Origin: Semisulcospira habei
Taxonomy: Eukaryota > Mollusca > Gastropoda > Semisulcospiridae
Length of the DNA stretch: 64,000 bases
NCBI GenBank assembly: GCA_036245525.1
Contig: BTPG01000004.1
Span: 17,495,412-17,559,411 of the forward strand
Direction: 5' to 3'
The notes under the pieces are model-generated. The model worked only from the letters and a program-made list of their open reading frames with translations. It made no database searches and was not told where the DNA came from. Each line of letters starts with the position of its first letter. The first letter of the stretch is position 1. Below, piece by piece: positions 34,178 through 45,525 of this stretch. A program made the position numbers and the translations under genes.

Positions 34178-34390
34178 TACAGTAGAACTTGTTTTGAGCA
34201 ATCGCCTTTTTGCAAGAAAAAAAAAATGTCTTAGAAGACCTGTGCTGTTTTCCCCAAATAAAAGTCTTAACTCAAGTGCAAAAAGTCATTGAAGAACATC
34301 ATTTAGATGGATGCCACCTGAATGATCGTCTTTAATGACGGGAAAGCCGTCATAAGGATGGTCGCCCAAAACAGGTTTTGCTGTAATATT
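34178..34390. mobile_element. TA-flanked miniature element, block B
   Basis: Paralog of 7219-7394 with ends CAGTAGAACTTGTTTTGAGC and AAAACAGGTTTTGCTG; slightly longer owing to an internal expansion near 34230-34270. Confidence 0.6.
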
Positions 34391-34807
34391 ATTTAGATGT
34401 ATCGGTAAGAAGAACAGGAAAGAGTATAGACACATACTGTTCAAGTATTGACATACGAACAAGAGACATCTTTAAGTGTTGAACATTACAATAATTATGC
34501 AAGTACACCATTGCCAGAGCGTGTTGTTGAAACACATGTAAGATGTTTTTTATGCATCTCATTTGAATATAATAAGTGTACTTGTGGCGTAGTAATCCCA
34601 GAATGGATCGTTCAGAGGCGTAGACCCGAAAACATTACGAGATCATTTACACGTATGGCATAACGGACATGATGGCACAATTTCAACTTATTACTTCCAT
34701 TTTGTAGTTTGCGGAGACTGTTTCACGACTTATTACAATGCCGAGTGATTATTCCAGATTTAGAGTTGACGGAGTTCGTGGCACAGTTTTAACTGATCTG
34801 ATATTGT

Positions 34808-36395
34808 TTAGTACTTGGGAAGGGTGGGATGAACAACACCAGCGCCGCAGATGCTCTCACACTCGATGCATGTGTTGAAGATGTTGTTGTACTCGCCGCG
34901 AGGAGTGCAGGACTTGGACAGCTGGTAACGCTCGCAGCGCCCGTTGACGTACACGCAACGCAGGACGGAGTCGAACGGCTGAGAGGTCTGGCAGCCAGTG
35001 GGGAACTGAAGACCATAGCAGCGGCCTAAAAGAGAAATGCAAGCTCTGAAAATAAGCCTTGAAAAATAAACTGACCAGTACAACAGAAAATGGGTCGACC
35101 AAGATAGATGAACGATAGTGCCAGAATAACTGGACGCATCCAGACCTTCAGGTGCCAAGTTAGTTTACTAGTAGTCAAGCGTATGCGAGTACTCCCCAGA
35201 TGGAACTTCAGTCTCCGGGAGCACGCCACAATTACACTTCTATTCAAATGAGATGATAAGCATCTCATTTGAATAAAAATGTACTTGTGCCGTACTCCCC
35301 GTATGGGTCTATCTGGGGAGTACTCCCGCAAAAGGTACGCAGTCCTTGCAATATGGTCGTTGTATCCCAAGAACTGAGAGTCTGGACAGCTTCAAAACGG
35401 CTTTGAACATTAGAACTCAGTGTGTTGATACAAAGTGTGAGGCCGTTTAAGATAAAACTATCGATCGAAGGCAAGAGAGGGACATACAGTAGAATCTGTT
35501 TTAGAAACCACCACTGAAGTTGTGCAAGAAAAGGTGGTCTTAAAAGGGAAGTCTTGAAAGGCAAAATGTGTCACCTGTCATGAAACACCCTCATTAAGGT
35601 GACTGGAGCCTTTAATGACAGGTTATCTCTGCTATAGTGACGTGTAAAATCTTGGGAAAAAGAACGTAAGGCTTCTATTAACTGATGAGCTATGGTGTTG
35701 GCTGCGTCCCAACATTGACAGGGTTAAGTGTATATGTATTGGGCCTAATTGTGTGCTGGTCTGTGTGGAGGACGTAAGGTAAAAAATCACACGTCACCAC
35801 ACACGATGATGTTTGTAGATACAAATTAGTTTTCAGTTCAAAAATCTGATCTACTGCTGTACTTACCAGTGAGGTGTCCAGAGCTTCCAATGGGGCCTCC
35901 AATGGGGCCTCCAATGGGGCCGCCAATGGGGCCGCCAACACGGCTGTTGAGCTCACAGTAAGGGGTCCTGATGCCCTGGTCAACGCAGGTGTAGCCGAGG
36001 GGGCAACCCTACAAAACACAAAAAACAGATATGCAACAGTACAGAAATTTGTGTAGTTGGTTTAGAGTTATACATCTCGCCTACTAAGACATTATGTCTA
36101 CAGGTATACACGTCCATTTATAAAACGAGTTAACTCCTTAACTGCCGGGGCAAGGCGAACGCGAATGTCGGTCAACGTGCAGTGGTTTCACCCGGCCGCA
36201 AAATTCATGTTCACTTTTCAGCGAAGGGGTTAAAACCCGAAAATATGAATTATTATTATTATTATTATTATTAAATTGTGTTGTAACTGTCATTCTAAGC
36301 ATGTTTCTTTCTTATGTGGGTATTTTCATTTCTCGTGATAGGTTTTTGCCAATGGCATTGAAGGGGTTAACACCCGAAATATACATTGTATTTTA

Positions 36396-36429
<34 letters not shown>

Positions 36430-39400
36430 CATCATTATTATTACTAGTATTATTAAATTGTGTTGTAACTGTCTTTCTATGCGTGTTTATATATATATAT
36501 ATATATTTTTTTTTAATGTTGTATTTTCATTTTCATTATAGACCGGCTTTTGCCAATGGTGTGCGTATGTATGCCAAACTGAGGAAATACCGTAATTATG
36601 AAACCAGGGTCCATTTGGCGTGAGAGTCATTTTGGCGTGTGACACCAGCAGACACTGAGATGGTCTGAGACAAAACGTTATGCTTACGTTGATCAGACAT
36701 CCACCGCGGTTTCCGATACCACCGAGAACTCCCTGGAGCTGTCCCCTGTACCTGCAGACACAAGGGGGTGAGCGTGAGACTAAATCCTTTGGATATCGGT
36801 ATCGCTTTTCGTCGCCATGATTCCTGCAGGAGTTATCGCGACAAAAAGCGCTTCCGACAGGCAAAGTGTTAAAATAACGCGAGCATACGCACACACACGA
36901 CATGCACACACGGTGAATTAAGCACGCGCGCACATGCGCGCGCATTACACACATGTATACAACAATGTCAGCAAAAAAACACAAGATTATTTTGGTAGTT
37001 GATATAATAGGCCTTATTTCAACTATTTGGTTTGACACTTTTTATTGATAGGAAGAAATATAATAATTTTATTACTACACACACAAAGATACATAAAATA
37101 AAACAAAACAGACACAAGACAAGTCGAACAGTGAAATAATAATGACGTAAAAGTGAGGGAAAAAAATTGAATAATGATATACTCACTTATCACCGGGAAG
37201 AGGCTGCACAAAAGGACACAACAAATGTTATCATCAAAGTTCATCGTCATCATAGTCATCGTCATCATTATCATGTGATCATCATCACCATCACTATAAT
37301 TATGTACAGTATAATGTCAGTATACCTAGTTTAATCTTTACACTTGATTCTGTTGACATTAAAACTGTGCCGCGTGGTAAAATCTGAGTGTGTTCACAGG
37401 CATCATATGATCGTTGCGTCACTGGTCACCTCTTTACATTCTCTATTTACTCATATTAAGACGTGTCCAATGACGCAACGATCATCCATACCTGCATGTT
37501 TGTTCGTTGTTGCTAAGTCATAATACCCCATAACTTTTTTTCTTGCCCTGTGCTATTTTATTCAAGCCAGTAAGAAGTAAGATTTGTCTTTCCTTCATAC
37601 AAATTCATAGTGAGTCGTACATGCGTGCTGGTCTCTGATTTTGAACTTTACGGCTCCAGACCTTAAGGGTCAAATCGATGATCAGCGCACTCTTTAGCCC
37701 TTTGTTGTCGAGCTGATTCCTGCAGGACTCAGCTCGACCAAACACGCTACCGACAGCAAAAGGGTTAGTCCATTGACATCTTGCAGCTGACGATACCATT
37801 TGGCGTATAAGACGCTCTGCACAGCTACTGCCGATACACACGTATTATGTATGCATATGTAGAGGTGGGTGTGAATGTATAGGTGCCGCTCAGTTCAGTC
37901 CATAAAAGATGTTTGTGTGAGATGTGTAAGAGTTATGTGTAAAGATTTTGTAGTGTTTACTTTATATCCATTTGGAATTTGTAGCTGTGCAAGTGCAGGG
38001 AGAAAATGTTCATAATTATGCTAAAATGTTTTTATGTCTTGTTTGTACTATTTGTTATAAATGTACCACAACCGAATTTCTCTTTTCGAGATAATAAAGT
38101 ACTCTTATTCTTATTCTTATTCTTATTCTTATACTGTAAAACATTTGCTTACCACATTCGGGGCGTAGGGGCCGCCCTGGTTCGGGGGATAACCAACCTG
38201 ACCTTGGCGGGGGTCATACGGGCCGTGACCTCCAACGGGAGGCACTGGGAGTCCCCCAGAAGGGTAGGACTGGGCTTGTGCGTACACTGCAATCATGTGA
38301 GGAACTCGACTGGGTTATCAGTGATGGGTTCAACACGTTCAACCATGCCTCACTACAACAAGATTTGGGTTGACCATGATGGTTCAAGGTTGGTGCCAAA
38401 TCGCTTGGCGCCTCTAGGCGCCAAGCGATTCCGGCACCACCCTTGAACTGACTATCACGGTCTATTTGTCTCCTGAGCTGTTAGGTGGTATACAGAGGAA
38501 CACTACAAACTTACAACCGAAATCCAACTCAGTGCACTGATTAAGAAGATAACAGTTATTGAGATTCAATAGTATCTCTCTCTCTCTCTTGGCTGGACTT
38601 CGCGAACGAAGATTTTATAGGAGTTGCCCACGATGTCTGCAGGCTTGTTCGTGGCTGCGGAGGCCAATCCGGGACAGGCAGGTTCGACCGCAGTGGCTGC
38701 AGGGGAAGGTATGGCCAGAGTTCTGAGTTGCGGCATCTCTGTTCTTTCTCCTGAGCCGCTTGTCCTTAAGGCTAGCTCTGCGAGAGTCCTCAAAGGAGAC
38801 AGCTGCCTTGTAAATAGTGGAGCGCCAGGTGTCACGGTCCACAGCAAGCGAAGACCACTGGTGGTGGTCGATTTGGCAGGCACTAAGTGACTTCTTGAGA
38901 CAGTCTTTGTATCTCTTCTTTGGTGCCCCTCTGTCACGGTGTCCAGTAGCAAGCTCGCCGAACAGGGTGATCTTTGGTAGGCGATGATCCTCCATCCTGG
39001 AGACATGCCCCGCCCAGCGGAGCTGTGTCCGCAGCAGCAAAGCCTCGATGCTCACGGTTTCAGCCTGTTCAAGGACCTCGACATTGGTGACATAGTCACT
39101 CCAGTGAATGCCCAGGATGGTACGCAGGCAGCGCTGGTGGAAGCGTTCGAGGAGTCGTAGTTGGCTGCGGTAGAGGGCCCAGGACTCGGAACCATACAGC
39201 AGGGTGGTGAGGACCACAGCTCTGTACACGCTGATCTTGGTGCCTGTTTTCAGCTGTTGATTGTGCCACACCCGCTTGAAAAGTCGCCCGAAAGCGCTGT
39301 TCGCTTTTGCCAGCCTACTGTCAAGCTCCTTGTCCAGCTTGGCGTCCGACGTGATAATGCAGCCAAGGTAAGTAAACTGGTGCACTGACTTTAGTTCAGA

Positions 39401-42400
39401 CTCGCCGATGGTGATGTGAGGAGGGCGATACACTGTCTTGGGTGCCGGCTGATGGAGGACCTCTGTCTTTTTCAGACTGACCTCGAGTCCAAAGAGCTGG
39501 GCAGCGTCTGCGAAGCAGGACGTGATGCGCTGCAGGGCTCTCTCTGTGTGTGCAACGAGGGCAGCATCATCAGCAAAAAGCAGCTCACAGATCAGTTGGT
39601 CTAGGGTTTTCGTGTGGGCCTGCAGTCGTCTGAGGTTGAACAGGCTGCCATCGAGACGATACCTGATGTACACTGCATCGTCATCATCGAGGTCCACTGT
39701 GGCCTGCTTCAACATCATGCTAAAAAAGATGGTGAAGAGGGTCGGTGCCAGCACGCAGCCCTGCTTTACGCCGTTGAGAATGGGGAATGGTTCTGAGAGG
39801 TCATTGTTGAGTCTGACCTGACCTTGCTGGTCCTCGTGTAGCTGGACAATCATGTTGAGGAACTTTGGGGGACAGCCAAGTCGCTCCAGGATCTGCCACA
39901 TGCCTTGCCTGCTCACAGTGTCGAACGCTTTTGTTAGGTCGACAAACGTTACGTACAGCCCTTTGTTCTGCTCGCGGCACTTCTCCTGTAGCTGTCTCAG
40001 CACAAAGACCATATCGGTGGTGCTCCTGTTTGCTCTGAAGCCACACTGGCCCTCTGGGAGTTGGTCTTCAGCGATGGCAGGTACCAGCCGATTCAGGAGC
40101 AGCCTTGCAAGGATTTTTCCAGCAATGGACAGCAGTGTAATTCCCCGATAGTTGGAACAGTCAGACTTCTCACCTTTGTTCTTGTACAGGGTGATAACGA
40201 CTGCATCACGGAGATCCTTTGGTAGTGTTCCTTCCTCCCAGCAGCAGAGAAAGAGGTCATGGAGCTTGTTGTGCAGTGCTGTGCCTCCATGTTTCCAGAT
40301 CTCTGGCGGTATTCCATCAATGCCTGCTGCTTTGCCACTCTTGAGCTGGTGGATGGCTGTGAGGGTCTCTTCAGCGGTGGGCGGTTCGTCCAATTCAACT
40401 TTTACTGGGAGCTGTGGGATTTGTAGGACGACTGCTTCTTGAACAGTGCGCTCAGCGCTGAAGAGGCTCTGAAAGTATTCCGACCAGCGGTTCAAGATGG
40501 AGGTATTATCTGTGAGGAGTGCCTGGCCATTCGCGCTTCGCAGGGGACTTTGTACCAGGTGCCTGGGGCCATACACTGCTTTCAATGCTTCGTAGAAGCC
40601 CCTGTAGTCACCATTGTCTGCGCAAAGCTGGGTCCTCTGTGCAAGTCTGGTCCACCACTCATTCTGGAGATCTCTGAGCTTGCGCTGGAGACTGCTGCAG
40701 ACGAGGCGGAAGGCAGACTTCTTCACAGGGCAGGAAGGCTGGGCTAGGTGGGCCTGATGGGCGGCTCTTTTTTTTGCTAGGTGTTCCTGGATCTCTACAT
40801 CGTTTTCGTCAAACCAGTCTTTGTTCCTCTTTCTAGCGAAACCCAAGACTTCTGCAGAGGATTTTGCAATAGCAGTTTTCAGTTCTTCCCAAAGTGTTTC
40901 AGGGGAGGAGTCTGCTGGGTCCGCTGTGTCTTTGAGCCTGCGCTGTAAATCTGTCTGAAAGGCAGCTTTCACGTCGTCACGCTGAAGGCTCGCAACATCA
41001 AGCTTTTTCTTGGGGGGCCCCCATTTCTTGGGTTTTGGCTTGAAGTGGAGCCTGAGTTTGCAGCGGACAAGGCGGTGGTCAGTGTGGCACTCTGCGCTGG
41101 GCATCACTCTGGTGAGGAGGACGTCACTGCGGTCCCTCTGACGCACTAGGACATAGTCGATAAGGTGCCAGTGCTTGGAGCGAGGATGCATCCAGGTGGT
41201 CTTTCGACTGTCCTTTTGCTGAAAAGTAGTGTTGGTGATGACCAGTTGCTGCTCTGCACAGAACTCCAACAGTAGGCGGCCATTGTCATTGCAGTTCCCC
41301 ACGCCATGCTTGCCGAGGACTCCTTTCCAGGCTTCAGAGTCCTGGCCCACTCTGGCGTTGAAGTCGCCAAGGATGATGACTTTGTCGTCTGCAGGGGTGC
41401 TCTGTATGAGGCTGCGCAGGTCAGTGTAAAACTTGTCCTTTTCAGCAGGCTCTGCCAAGAGGGTTGGGGAGTACACACTGAGAAGGGTGACGTGTTGCTG
41501 GTGTCTCAGTGGGAGGCGCATGGACATGATGCGGTCTGAATGACCCGTTGGTAGGTTTTCCAGCTTAGTCGCAATGGAGGTCTTGACCATGAAACCCACG
41601 CCTGAGAGCCGTCTTTCTGATGCAGGCCTGCCTGACCAGTAGAGGGTGTACCCAGCGCCAAGTTCTTGGAGGCTGCCTTCGTCCGGAAGGCGTACTTCGC
41701 TGAGCGCGGCGATGTCAATGTTTAACCTCCGCAATTCATGGGCAATGAGGGCGGAGCGACGTTCGGGGCGTCCGCTGTCTGCTTTGTCGAGCATGGTTCG
41801 GATGTTCCAGCATGCTACGTTGAGTCCGGTCGTGGTCGTCATCAGAGTGGATCCGTTATTCTTTCTTGTTTTTTGACCGCATGAGAAGATGCCCGTTGAC
41901 CGCGGCTAGCCAACTGGGGTTGCGAGGGGACGAGCTTTGGTTAGGCCACCTTTTCTAGGCCCCTCTCCGTGTGGAGCAAGCAGTGCTGTCCCTAGAGAAG
42001 GCTGCTTGGTCGTTCAGGGTGTGCCGAGTGATGTTGTCATCCCCAGGTCAACATCAGGCGACCAATATCCTGAACCGCCTGCATGCAGGTTTGAGACTGC
42101 GGCTTCCAGTGACATCTTTCACCTGCCGTTTCGCCCCTCGCCCATCGCTACAGGACTTGGAATGGTCAGTGTCATGGTCCGTGGACGTTTCCTAAAGCCT
42201 GCGCGGTGGAGCTTTTTGGTGGAGTGCAGTGTGCGCAGTACTGGCCCCACCCTTTAAACCCTTGGTTCATCTGCCATGGCCTAGCAAGCTGGGACGATGG
42301 CATCGAGGTCCTCGGGTCGTAGGTTTTATATCAGACTGTCCTTGTCCTAGTCTCTGGCTCAAAAGCCTTCCCCGGAGACACGGGGGCTTTGATGTCAGGG

Positions 42401-42842
42401 GTTTCCTCCCTTAGCCTTTCCGCAGCCAAGCGGCCAGGCCTGCAAGGCAGCAGGCGACTCGTGGAGGGCGGGGTCGTCTATGTCCCGTGCAGATGTGAAC
42501 ATCTGCCCACTGCCCAGATTGAGATTCAATAGTATAGCCAACTGAAAACCCACTGTTAGAGTGATCTGAAAGATGGTGTCACGTTATACACGAATTTTGA
42601 AGAAAAAGATAATCGATAATTCTCCCAGTAAGCCACTTAAAGAACAGTGTGTTGTTCAGTCGGCCCATCTCTCGTATTTTGTGCGTACTCATTAAACAGG
42701 GCCTCCCAACTTTATAACAGTGATAAGCTCGGAGATGCAGATCACACCAAGAAACAAAATAATAAAGTAAATACTGAAGGCACATAATTACTAAAGACTT
42801 ACCTGCCAAAGCAGCAACAACGAAGGCAAAGGTGAAAGCCAT
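34808..42842 (-). CDS. Gene B: secreted Gly/Pro- and Cys-rich protein, six exons
   Basis: The exons on the minus strand are 42842-42803, 38286-38153, 37203-37187, 36751-36688, 36008-35867 and 35025-34808: 615 nt, 204 aa, all GT-AG with matching phases. The order is the same as in gene A: signal peptide, PYDPRQGQVGYPPNQGGPY segment, four-cysteine module, GG-repeat, eight-cysteine C-terminal exon. Exon 5 is the longest of the three copies (142 nt, four consecutive GGPI units followed by GSSG). Exon 3 encodes PLPGD plus K at the junction, as in A, where C has PLPGG plus T. Exon 2 ends YAPNV, and the C-terminal tail reads GAGVVHPTLPKY where A and C have GAGVGLPTLPKY. Intron 1 is 4.5 kb because a complete RTE-like LINE lies in it, in the same transcriptional orientation. 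Confidence 0.88.
35188..35325. repeat. Palindrome H5, intron 5 of gene B
   Basis: AGTACTCCCCAGATGGAAC ... TTCAAATGAGATG / CATCTCATTTGAA ... ATCTGGGGAGTACT. An intact inverted repeat; in gene A the LINE insertion lies at its edge. Confidence 0.7.
36797..36872. mobile_element. TTAA palindrome H2, intron 3 of gene B
   Basis: Core ATTCCTGCAGGA with arms CGCTTTTCGTCG and CGACAAAAAGCG. Outer ends partly eroded (GGCAAAGTGTTAA). Confidence 0.65.
37692..37767. mobile_element. TTAA palindrome H2 with altered stem, intron 2 of gene B
   Basis: CCCTTTGTTGTCGAGCTGATTCC then TGCAGGACTCAGCTCGACC ... CGCTACCGACAGCAAAAGGG in outline. The inner stem GTCGAGCTGA/TCAGCTCGAC differs from the usual GTCGCGATGA/TCATCGCGAC but remains complementary. 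Confidence 0.7.
37837..38134 (+). mobile_element. 5'-truncated LINE 3' end with (TTCTTA)n tail
   Basis: Gene A reads GCCGATACTGTGAAACATTT without interruption; gene B has about 300 bp inserted at GCCGATAC/ATACTGTAAAACATTT. The insert ends GAGATAATAAAGTACTC followed by about five TTCTTA units. It is in intron 2, about 20 bp from the exon 2 splice donor, antisense to the gene. Confidence 0.75.
38558..42535 (-). mobile_element. Complete RTE-like LINE with 18-bp target duplication
   Basis: The 18-bp direct repeat ATTGAGATTCAATAGTAT (38558-38575 and 42518-42535) flanks 3942 bp. Gene A has a single copy of this sequence at the equivalent place in intron 1 (near 13832). On the minus strand the element has a leader of about 675 bp, one 1075-codon ORF, a very short 3' UTR of about 40 bp and a (GA)n tail (CTCTCTCT on the plus strand, 38575-38589). 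A perfect TSD and uninterrupted ORF mean it is young. Confidence 0.9.
38615..41842 (-). CDS. RTE-like ORF2: endonuclease, reverse transcriptase, CCHC finger
   Basis: A 1075-aa single ORF without stops. Residues about 1-260 are an apurinic-type endonuclease (LNVACWNIRTML, IAALSEVRL, VIILGDFNARVG, HTDHRLV). Then a basic linker. RT is at about 480-850: GKAAGIDGIPPEIWKHGG, TLYKNKGEKSDCSNYRGITL, PEGQCGFRANRSTTDMVF, VTFVDLTKAFDTVSR, GVKQGCVLAPTLF, LLFADDAALVAH (plus near 39565), FTYLGCIITSD. The C-terminal region has LLYGSESWALY and LRWAGHVSRM, and the extreme C-terminus has a C-x2-C-x12-H-x3-C motif (FPCSHCGRTC...SHEQAC). All catalytic signatures I can identify are present, so the enzyme may be functional. 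The RTE/BovB-like label is by motif style; the first ATG is taken as start. Confidence 0.9.
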   Translation of the reverse strand: MTTTTGLNVACWNIRTMLDKADSGRPERRSALIAHELRRLNIDIAALSEVRLPDEGSLQELGAGYTLYWSGRPASERRLSGVGFMVKTSIATKLENLPTGHSDRIMSMRLPLRHQQHVTLLSVYSPTLLAEPAEKDKFYTDLRSLIQSTPADDKVIILGDFNARVGQDSEAWKGVLGKHGVGNCNDNGRLLLEFCAEQQLVITNTTFQQKDSRKTTWMHPRSKHWHLIDYVLVRQRDRSDVLLTRVMPSAECHTDHRLVRCKLRLHFKPKPKKWGPPKKKLDVASLQRDDVKAAFQTDLQRRLKDTADPADSSPETLWEELKTAIAKSSAEVLGFARKRNKDWFDENDVEIQEHLAKKRAAHQAHLAQPSCPVKKSAFRLVCSSLQRKLRDLQNEWWTRLAQRTQLCADNGDYRGFYEALKAVYGPRHLVQSPLRSANGQALLTDNTSILNRWSEYFQSLFSAERTVQEAVVLQIPQLPVKVELDEPPTAEETLTAIHQLKSGKAAGIDGIPPEIWKHGGTALHNKLHDLFLCCWEEGTLPKDLRDAVVITLYKNKGEKSDCSNYRGITLLSIAGKILARLLLNRLVPAIAEDQLPEGQCGFRANRSTTDMVFVLRQLQEKCREQNKGLYVTFVDLTKAFDTVSRQGMWQILERLGCPPKFLNMIVQLHEDQQGQVRLNNDLSEPFPILNGVKQGCVLAPTLFTIFFSMMLKQATVDLDDDDAVYIRYRLDGSLFNLRRLQAHTKTLDQLICELLFADDAALVAHTERALQRITSCFADAAQLFGLEVSLKKTEVLHQPAPKTVYRPPHITIGESELKSVHQFTYLGCIITSDAKLDKELDSRLAKANSAFGRLFKRVWHNQQLKTGTKISVYRAVVLTTLLYGSESWALYRSQLRLLERFHQRCLRTILGIHWSDYVTNVEVLEQAETVSIEALLLRTQLRWAGHVSRMEDHRLPKITLFGELATGHRDRGAPKKRYKDCLKKSLSACQIDHHQWSSLAVDRDTWRSTIYKAAVSFEDSRRASLKDKRLRRKNRDAATQNSGHTFPCSHCGRTCLSRIGLRSHEQACRHRGQLL

Positions 42843-42939
42843 GTTTAAGACTGAAGAAAGGTGACTAATGCAGCAAGTAAGGAAGGCTTGATAGAGGTGA
42901 GTACGGCGGTTTAAAGTTTGTGATCTGTACGGCACAACT

Positions 42940-42990
42940 GTCCTTTTTATATAGGGAGATTGTTTTGCGTCATTGCGGGAAAGATCTGTC
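42940..42990 (-). promoter_or_regulatory. Gene B core promoter
   Basis: TATATAAAAA on the minus strand (plus 42944-42953) about 105 bp before the ATG, preceded by AATGACGCAAAACAATCTC (42956-42974). One substitution relative to genes A and C in the conserved block. Confidence 0.7.
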
Positions 42991-43507
42991 GCCTGAAAGA
43001 TTTTGTTTTGAAGCTTCCGCTCTGGTGACGATTTTTACCCCCGTCCCCCGACCCACCCCTCCCCGCTTCCAACCTGCCTTTCAAACATATCTCTTCCTGC
43101 CACCACCCCGCACCTTACTATCCTCACCCACCAACACCCGCCCCCTCTACTGACACCCCTCTGTTTGCTAGTTCAGTTGCCACAGATTTAGAGATGACGA
43201 TTTTTACCCCCTTTCCTCCTCAGCTCTCCTCCCCGCGGCTCCCTCCCACTCATTTTTAATAGTTGCAACAAATTATCTGTCACCTTCGACTCCCACAACT
43301 CTCCAGTGAACAACATGCATCTGCAAGAGGAACTGACGCTCATGTGCCCAGACTATGAGACTCACAAGGACTATGCTTTTTGTTAAACCCACATCTGTGC
43401 TCCATGAACTGCATTCAGTGAACGATATGAAAGCTGCAAAGTACTATTCTGCTTTTCTATAGCTTCTTTCCCCTTAGCCTTTCCTGCGGCCTGGTGCGCA
43501 AGGCCAG

Positions 43508-43608
43508 TGCGCAAAGGCCATAGGGCCGACGTCGGCCGCCGTTCGCCCGCGCACAGCTGTGCGCAGACCAACGGCGGCCGACGGCGGCCCAATAGCCTTT
43601 TGCGCATT
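43508..43608. repeat. GC-rich palindrome H3
   Basis: TGCGCAAAGGCCATAGGGCC on the left; the centre CGCGCACAGCTGTGCGC; GGCCCAATAGCCTTTTGCGC on the right. Related palindromes are at 48965-49050, 49975-50053 and 51110-51215, with a half copy at 58695-58745. Confidence 0.75.
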
Positions 43609-43796
43609 GTTTCCACAATTTTGGAGATACACTACTATAATGAATTCGCACTGACTGCGATGGCTGGGTGAATGGACCTCGATGGATGAACATGATTGAT
43701 AGTACGAAGAGTAGTGCAAGATTACAATCAACTAATTTAATGCAGCCTTAAACTGCTATGGTCCATCCCCCTCAGTGTAGGTTAAGTTTGAACAGG

Positions 43797-43891
43797 TTAT
43801 CCGGCCTTCGACTGTCTGTAGTTCTTTTTTGTCGCGACGATTCCTACAGGAACCATCGCGACAAAAACCGCGACAGACAGCCTAAAGGCTA
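43797..43891. mobile_element. Palindrome H2, block B
   Basis: CCTTCGACTGTCTGTAGTTC ... GTCGCGACGATTCCTACAGG ... CCATCGCGACAAAAACCGC ... AGACAGCCTAAAGG. Confidence 0.7.
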
Positions 43892-44139
43892 GAAAGCCTT
43901 ATCTGTACATCTGGAAATCCCGCCGAGCTTGCTATCAATCATCTCAGTCTCCAACAGCTCCCAAGCATAAAAAGTCTGCACTTGTGACGATACTCAGTAA
44001 GCTCCCACCCCTTCCTAAGAAAACCCCCACCTCATTCCTCTCACATCTATCACTTTAACTCAATGACCACACAAGAAATCGCCGAAACTATTTTCAAACT
44101 CAAACTGCGAAAGTCCGATGGCCGTGTTACGCAAAGCGC

Positions 44140-44210
44140 ACAGACATGGATCAGACAGGAAAAGAGCCTGCAGACTTCTTTCATGTCTGACCCATGTCTG
44201 TGCTCCCAGA
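44140..44210. repeat. Hairpin with CATGTCTGACCCATGTCTGT stem
   Basis: ACAGACATGGATCAGACAGG pairs with CATGTCTGACCCATGTCTGT around a CCTGCAG centre; a better preserved copy lies at 56698-56775 in block C. Confidence 0.65.
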
Positions 44211-44399
44211 CCATGTTTGAGACCTCAGAATCTCTTGAGGCCCATGACTGCGGAGGTTAATATCTGTCAAATTACGCCTCTTAAAAACTGGATTGTGCTC
44301 GCCTTGTCCCGGCTTTGAAGAGGTTAATCTTACCGTGTCACGCGTACGTCAGTCTTAGTTACCAACAAGTCCCCGGCTCCTCCTATCCGCCCAGCCCCA

Positions 44400-45060
44400 C
44401 AGCTAACATGTTCATAGCGAGGTGAAGTTGTTGTTTTTTTTAATTTGTTTCTTGTTTTTAATTTTTGTTTGTTTGTTTGTCGTTGGCTATTTTTTTTCCT
44501 GGGTTTTTTTTTTTTTTTTGGTTGGCTGTTTTTTTTTGTTTTTTTTTTTTTTGGGGGGGGGAGGGTGTTGTTGCTGATTTTGGGGGGGGGTTGTTGTTGT
44601 TTATTTGTTGTTGTTTGTTTGTGTTATGTTCTTTGTAGGAGTGTTTGTTTGTTTGTTTGTTTGTTTGGCGATCGTTCGTGGAGGTTTTTTTTCTTGGAAA
44701 AAGGAGAGGGGGGAGGGGGTTGGGTTTTTTGTTTTCGTTTCTTGTTTTATTTTCTTTGTCGTTGTCTGTCTTGTCTTGTGTTGGGTTTTTTGTGGGGAGT
44801 GGGAGAGATAGAGATCATCGCCCCAACCCATCCACCCTCTCCTTTGTCGCTCCCGCTCCACCGCCCCTCCGCCAACAATCTCCAGAATACAAACACATAC
44901 ACGACTTTTAAGATCCCTCTTTTCCCCCTGGACCTCGTCCCCTTTCAAACTGCCTTCCCCCTTCCCTACCCCACCCACTCACGCCCTCACCCTCTAGAGT
45001 ATCCCAAACCTATTCATCAGTCCTGCACCCTTGCCCCGTCATCCCGTCATTACTTGTTAC
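44400..45060. other. T/G- and C-rich flank, no gene
   Basis: Phe/Val/Cys-rich open frames here result from long T, TTG and TTTG runs; no protein-like sequence seen. The right part matches 20390-20480. Confidence 0.65.
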
Positions 45061-45263
45061 TTCATTTCATACTGATGTATGGACAGAGACTAGAGCCTAA
45101 GTCCGAAACTATCTTCATACGCCTGAGACTAACATGTTAGTAAGACATGCATGAACTGAGACTAGGCCAAGTCTGAAACTATCTCAGGGACTAAACAGCC
45201 CAAATTTAAGCCCACGATTTACTAGGTGTAAAGCGTCTAGTCTCTGACTAAAAGCGAATCAAA

Positions 45264-45408
45264 ATGGCAGCAGCTGTCTACATGATGTTTCTATCTCGAC
45301 GAAATCTACGCCGAAATCGAGTATTTAGAGACCGTCGACACACACTAGATGAGTTTGATGATACGAAGCTTTACAAAAAGTTTCGTTTCAAGCGCCGTGA
45401 AATTTATT
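45264..45408 (+). pseudogene. HARBI1-like transposase N-terminal fragment
   Basis: The conceptual peptide begins MAAAVYMMFLSRRNLRRNR and continues VFRDRRHTLDEFDDTKLYKK FRFKRREI. The Arg-rich start followed by a D(D/E)-LYKKFRF-R(R/E)-I segment is typical of the N-terminus of PIF/Harbinger nucleases. It breaks off at about 45408, where a LINE/SINE 3' tail begins, and the DDE catalytic domain is missing. Confidence 0.5.
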
Positions 45409-45525
45409 TTTCTTGTACTTTTTGTTCTGTGATTTTTGATCTTGTAAAGCGCTTAGAGCACCATTCATTTGAGGTCAAGCGCTATATAAATGTACAATAT
45501 TATTGTTATTAATATTATTAAAACC
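45409..45525 (+). mobile_element. L2-type 3' tail inside the Harbinger-like element
   Basis: TTGTAAAGCGCTTAGAGCAC ... CAAGCGCTATATAAATGTAC followed by an (ATT)-rich end. This is the same tail as that of the L2-like LINEs at 18.7 kb and 46.0 kb, here as a very short insertion. Confidence 0.65.

Noticed and set aside
38566..41876. Many open frames opposite and overlapping the RTE-like ORF
   Set aside because: They are shadows of the 1075-codon ORF, which alone shows endonuclease and RT motifs.
44445..45140. 231-codon hydrophobic frame resembling a membrane protein
   Set aside because: T-rich runs give Phe/Val/Leu/Cys stretches that mimic membrane segments; no start context, no paralogous conservation in block A.
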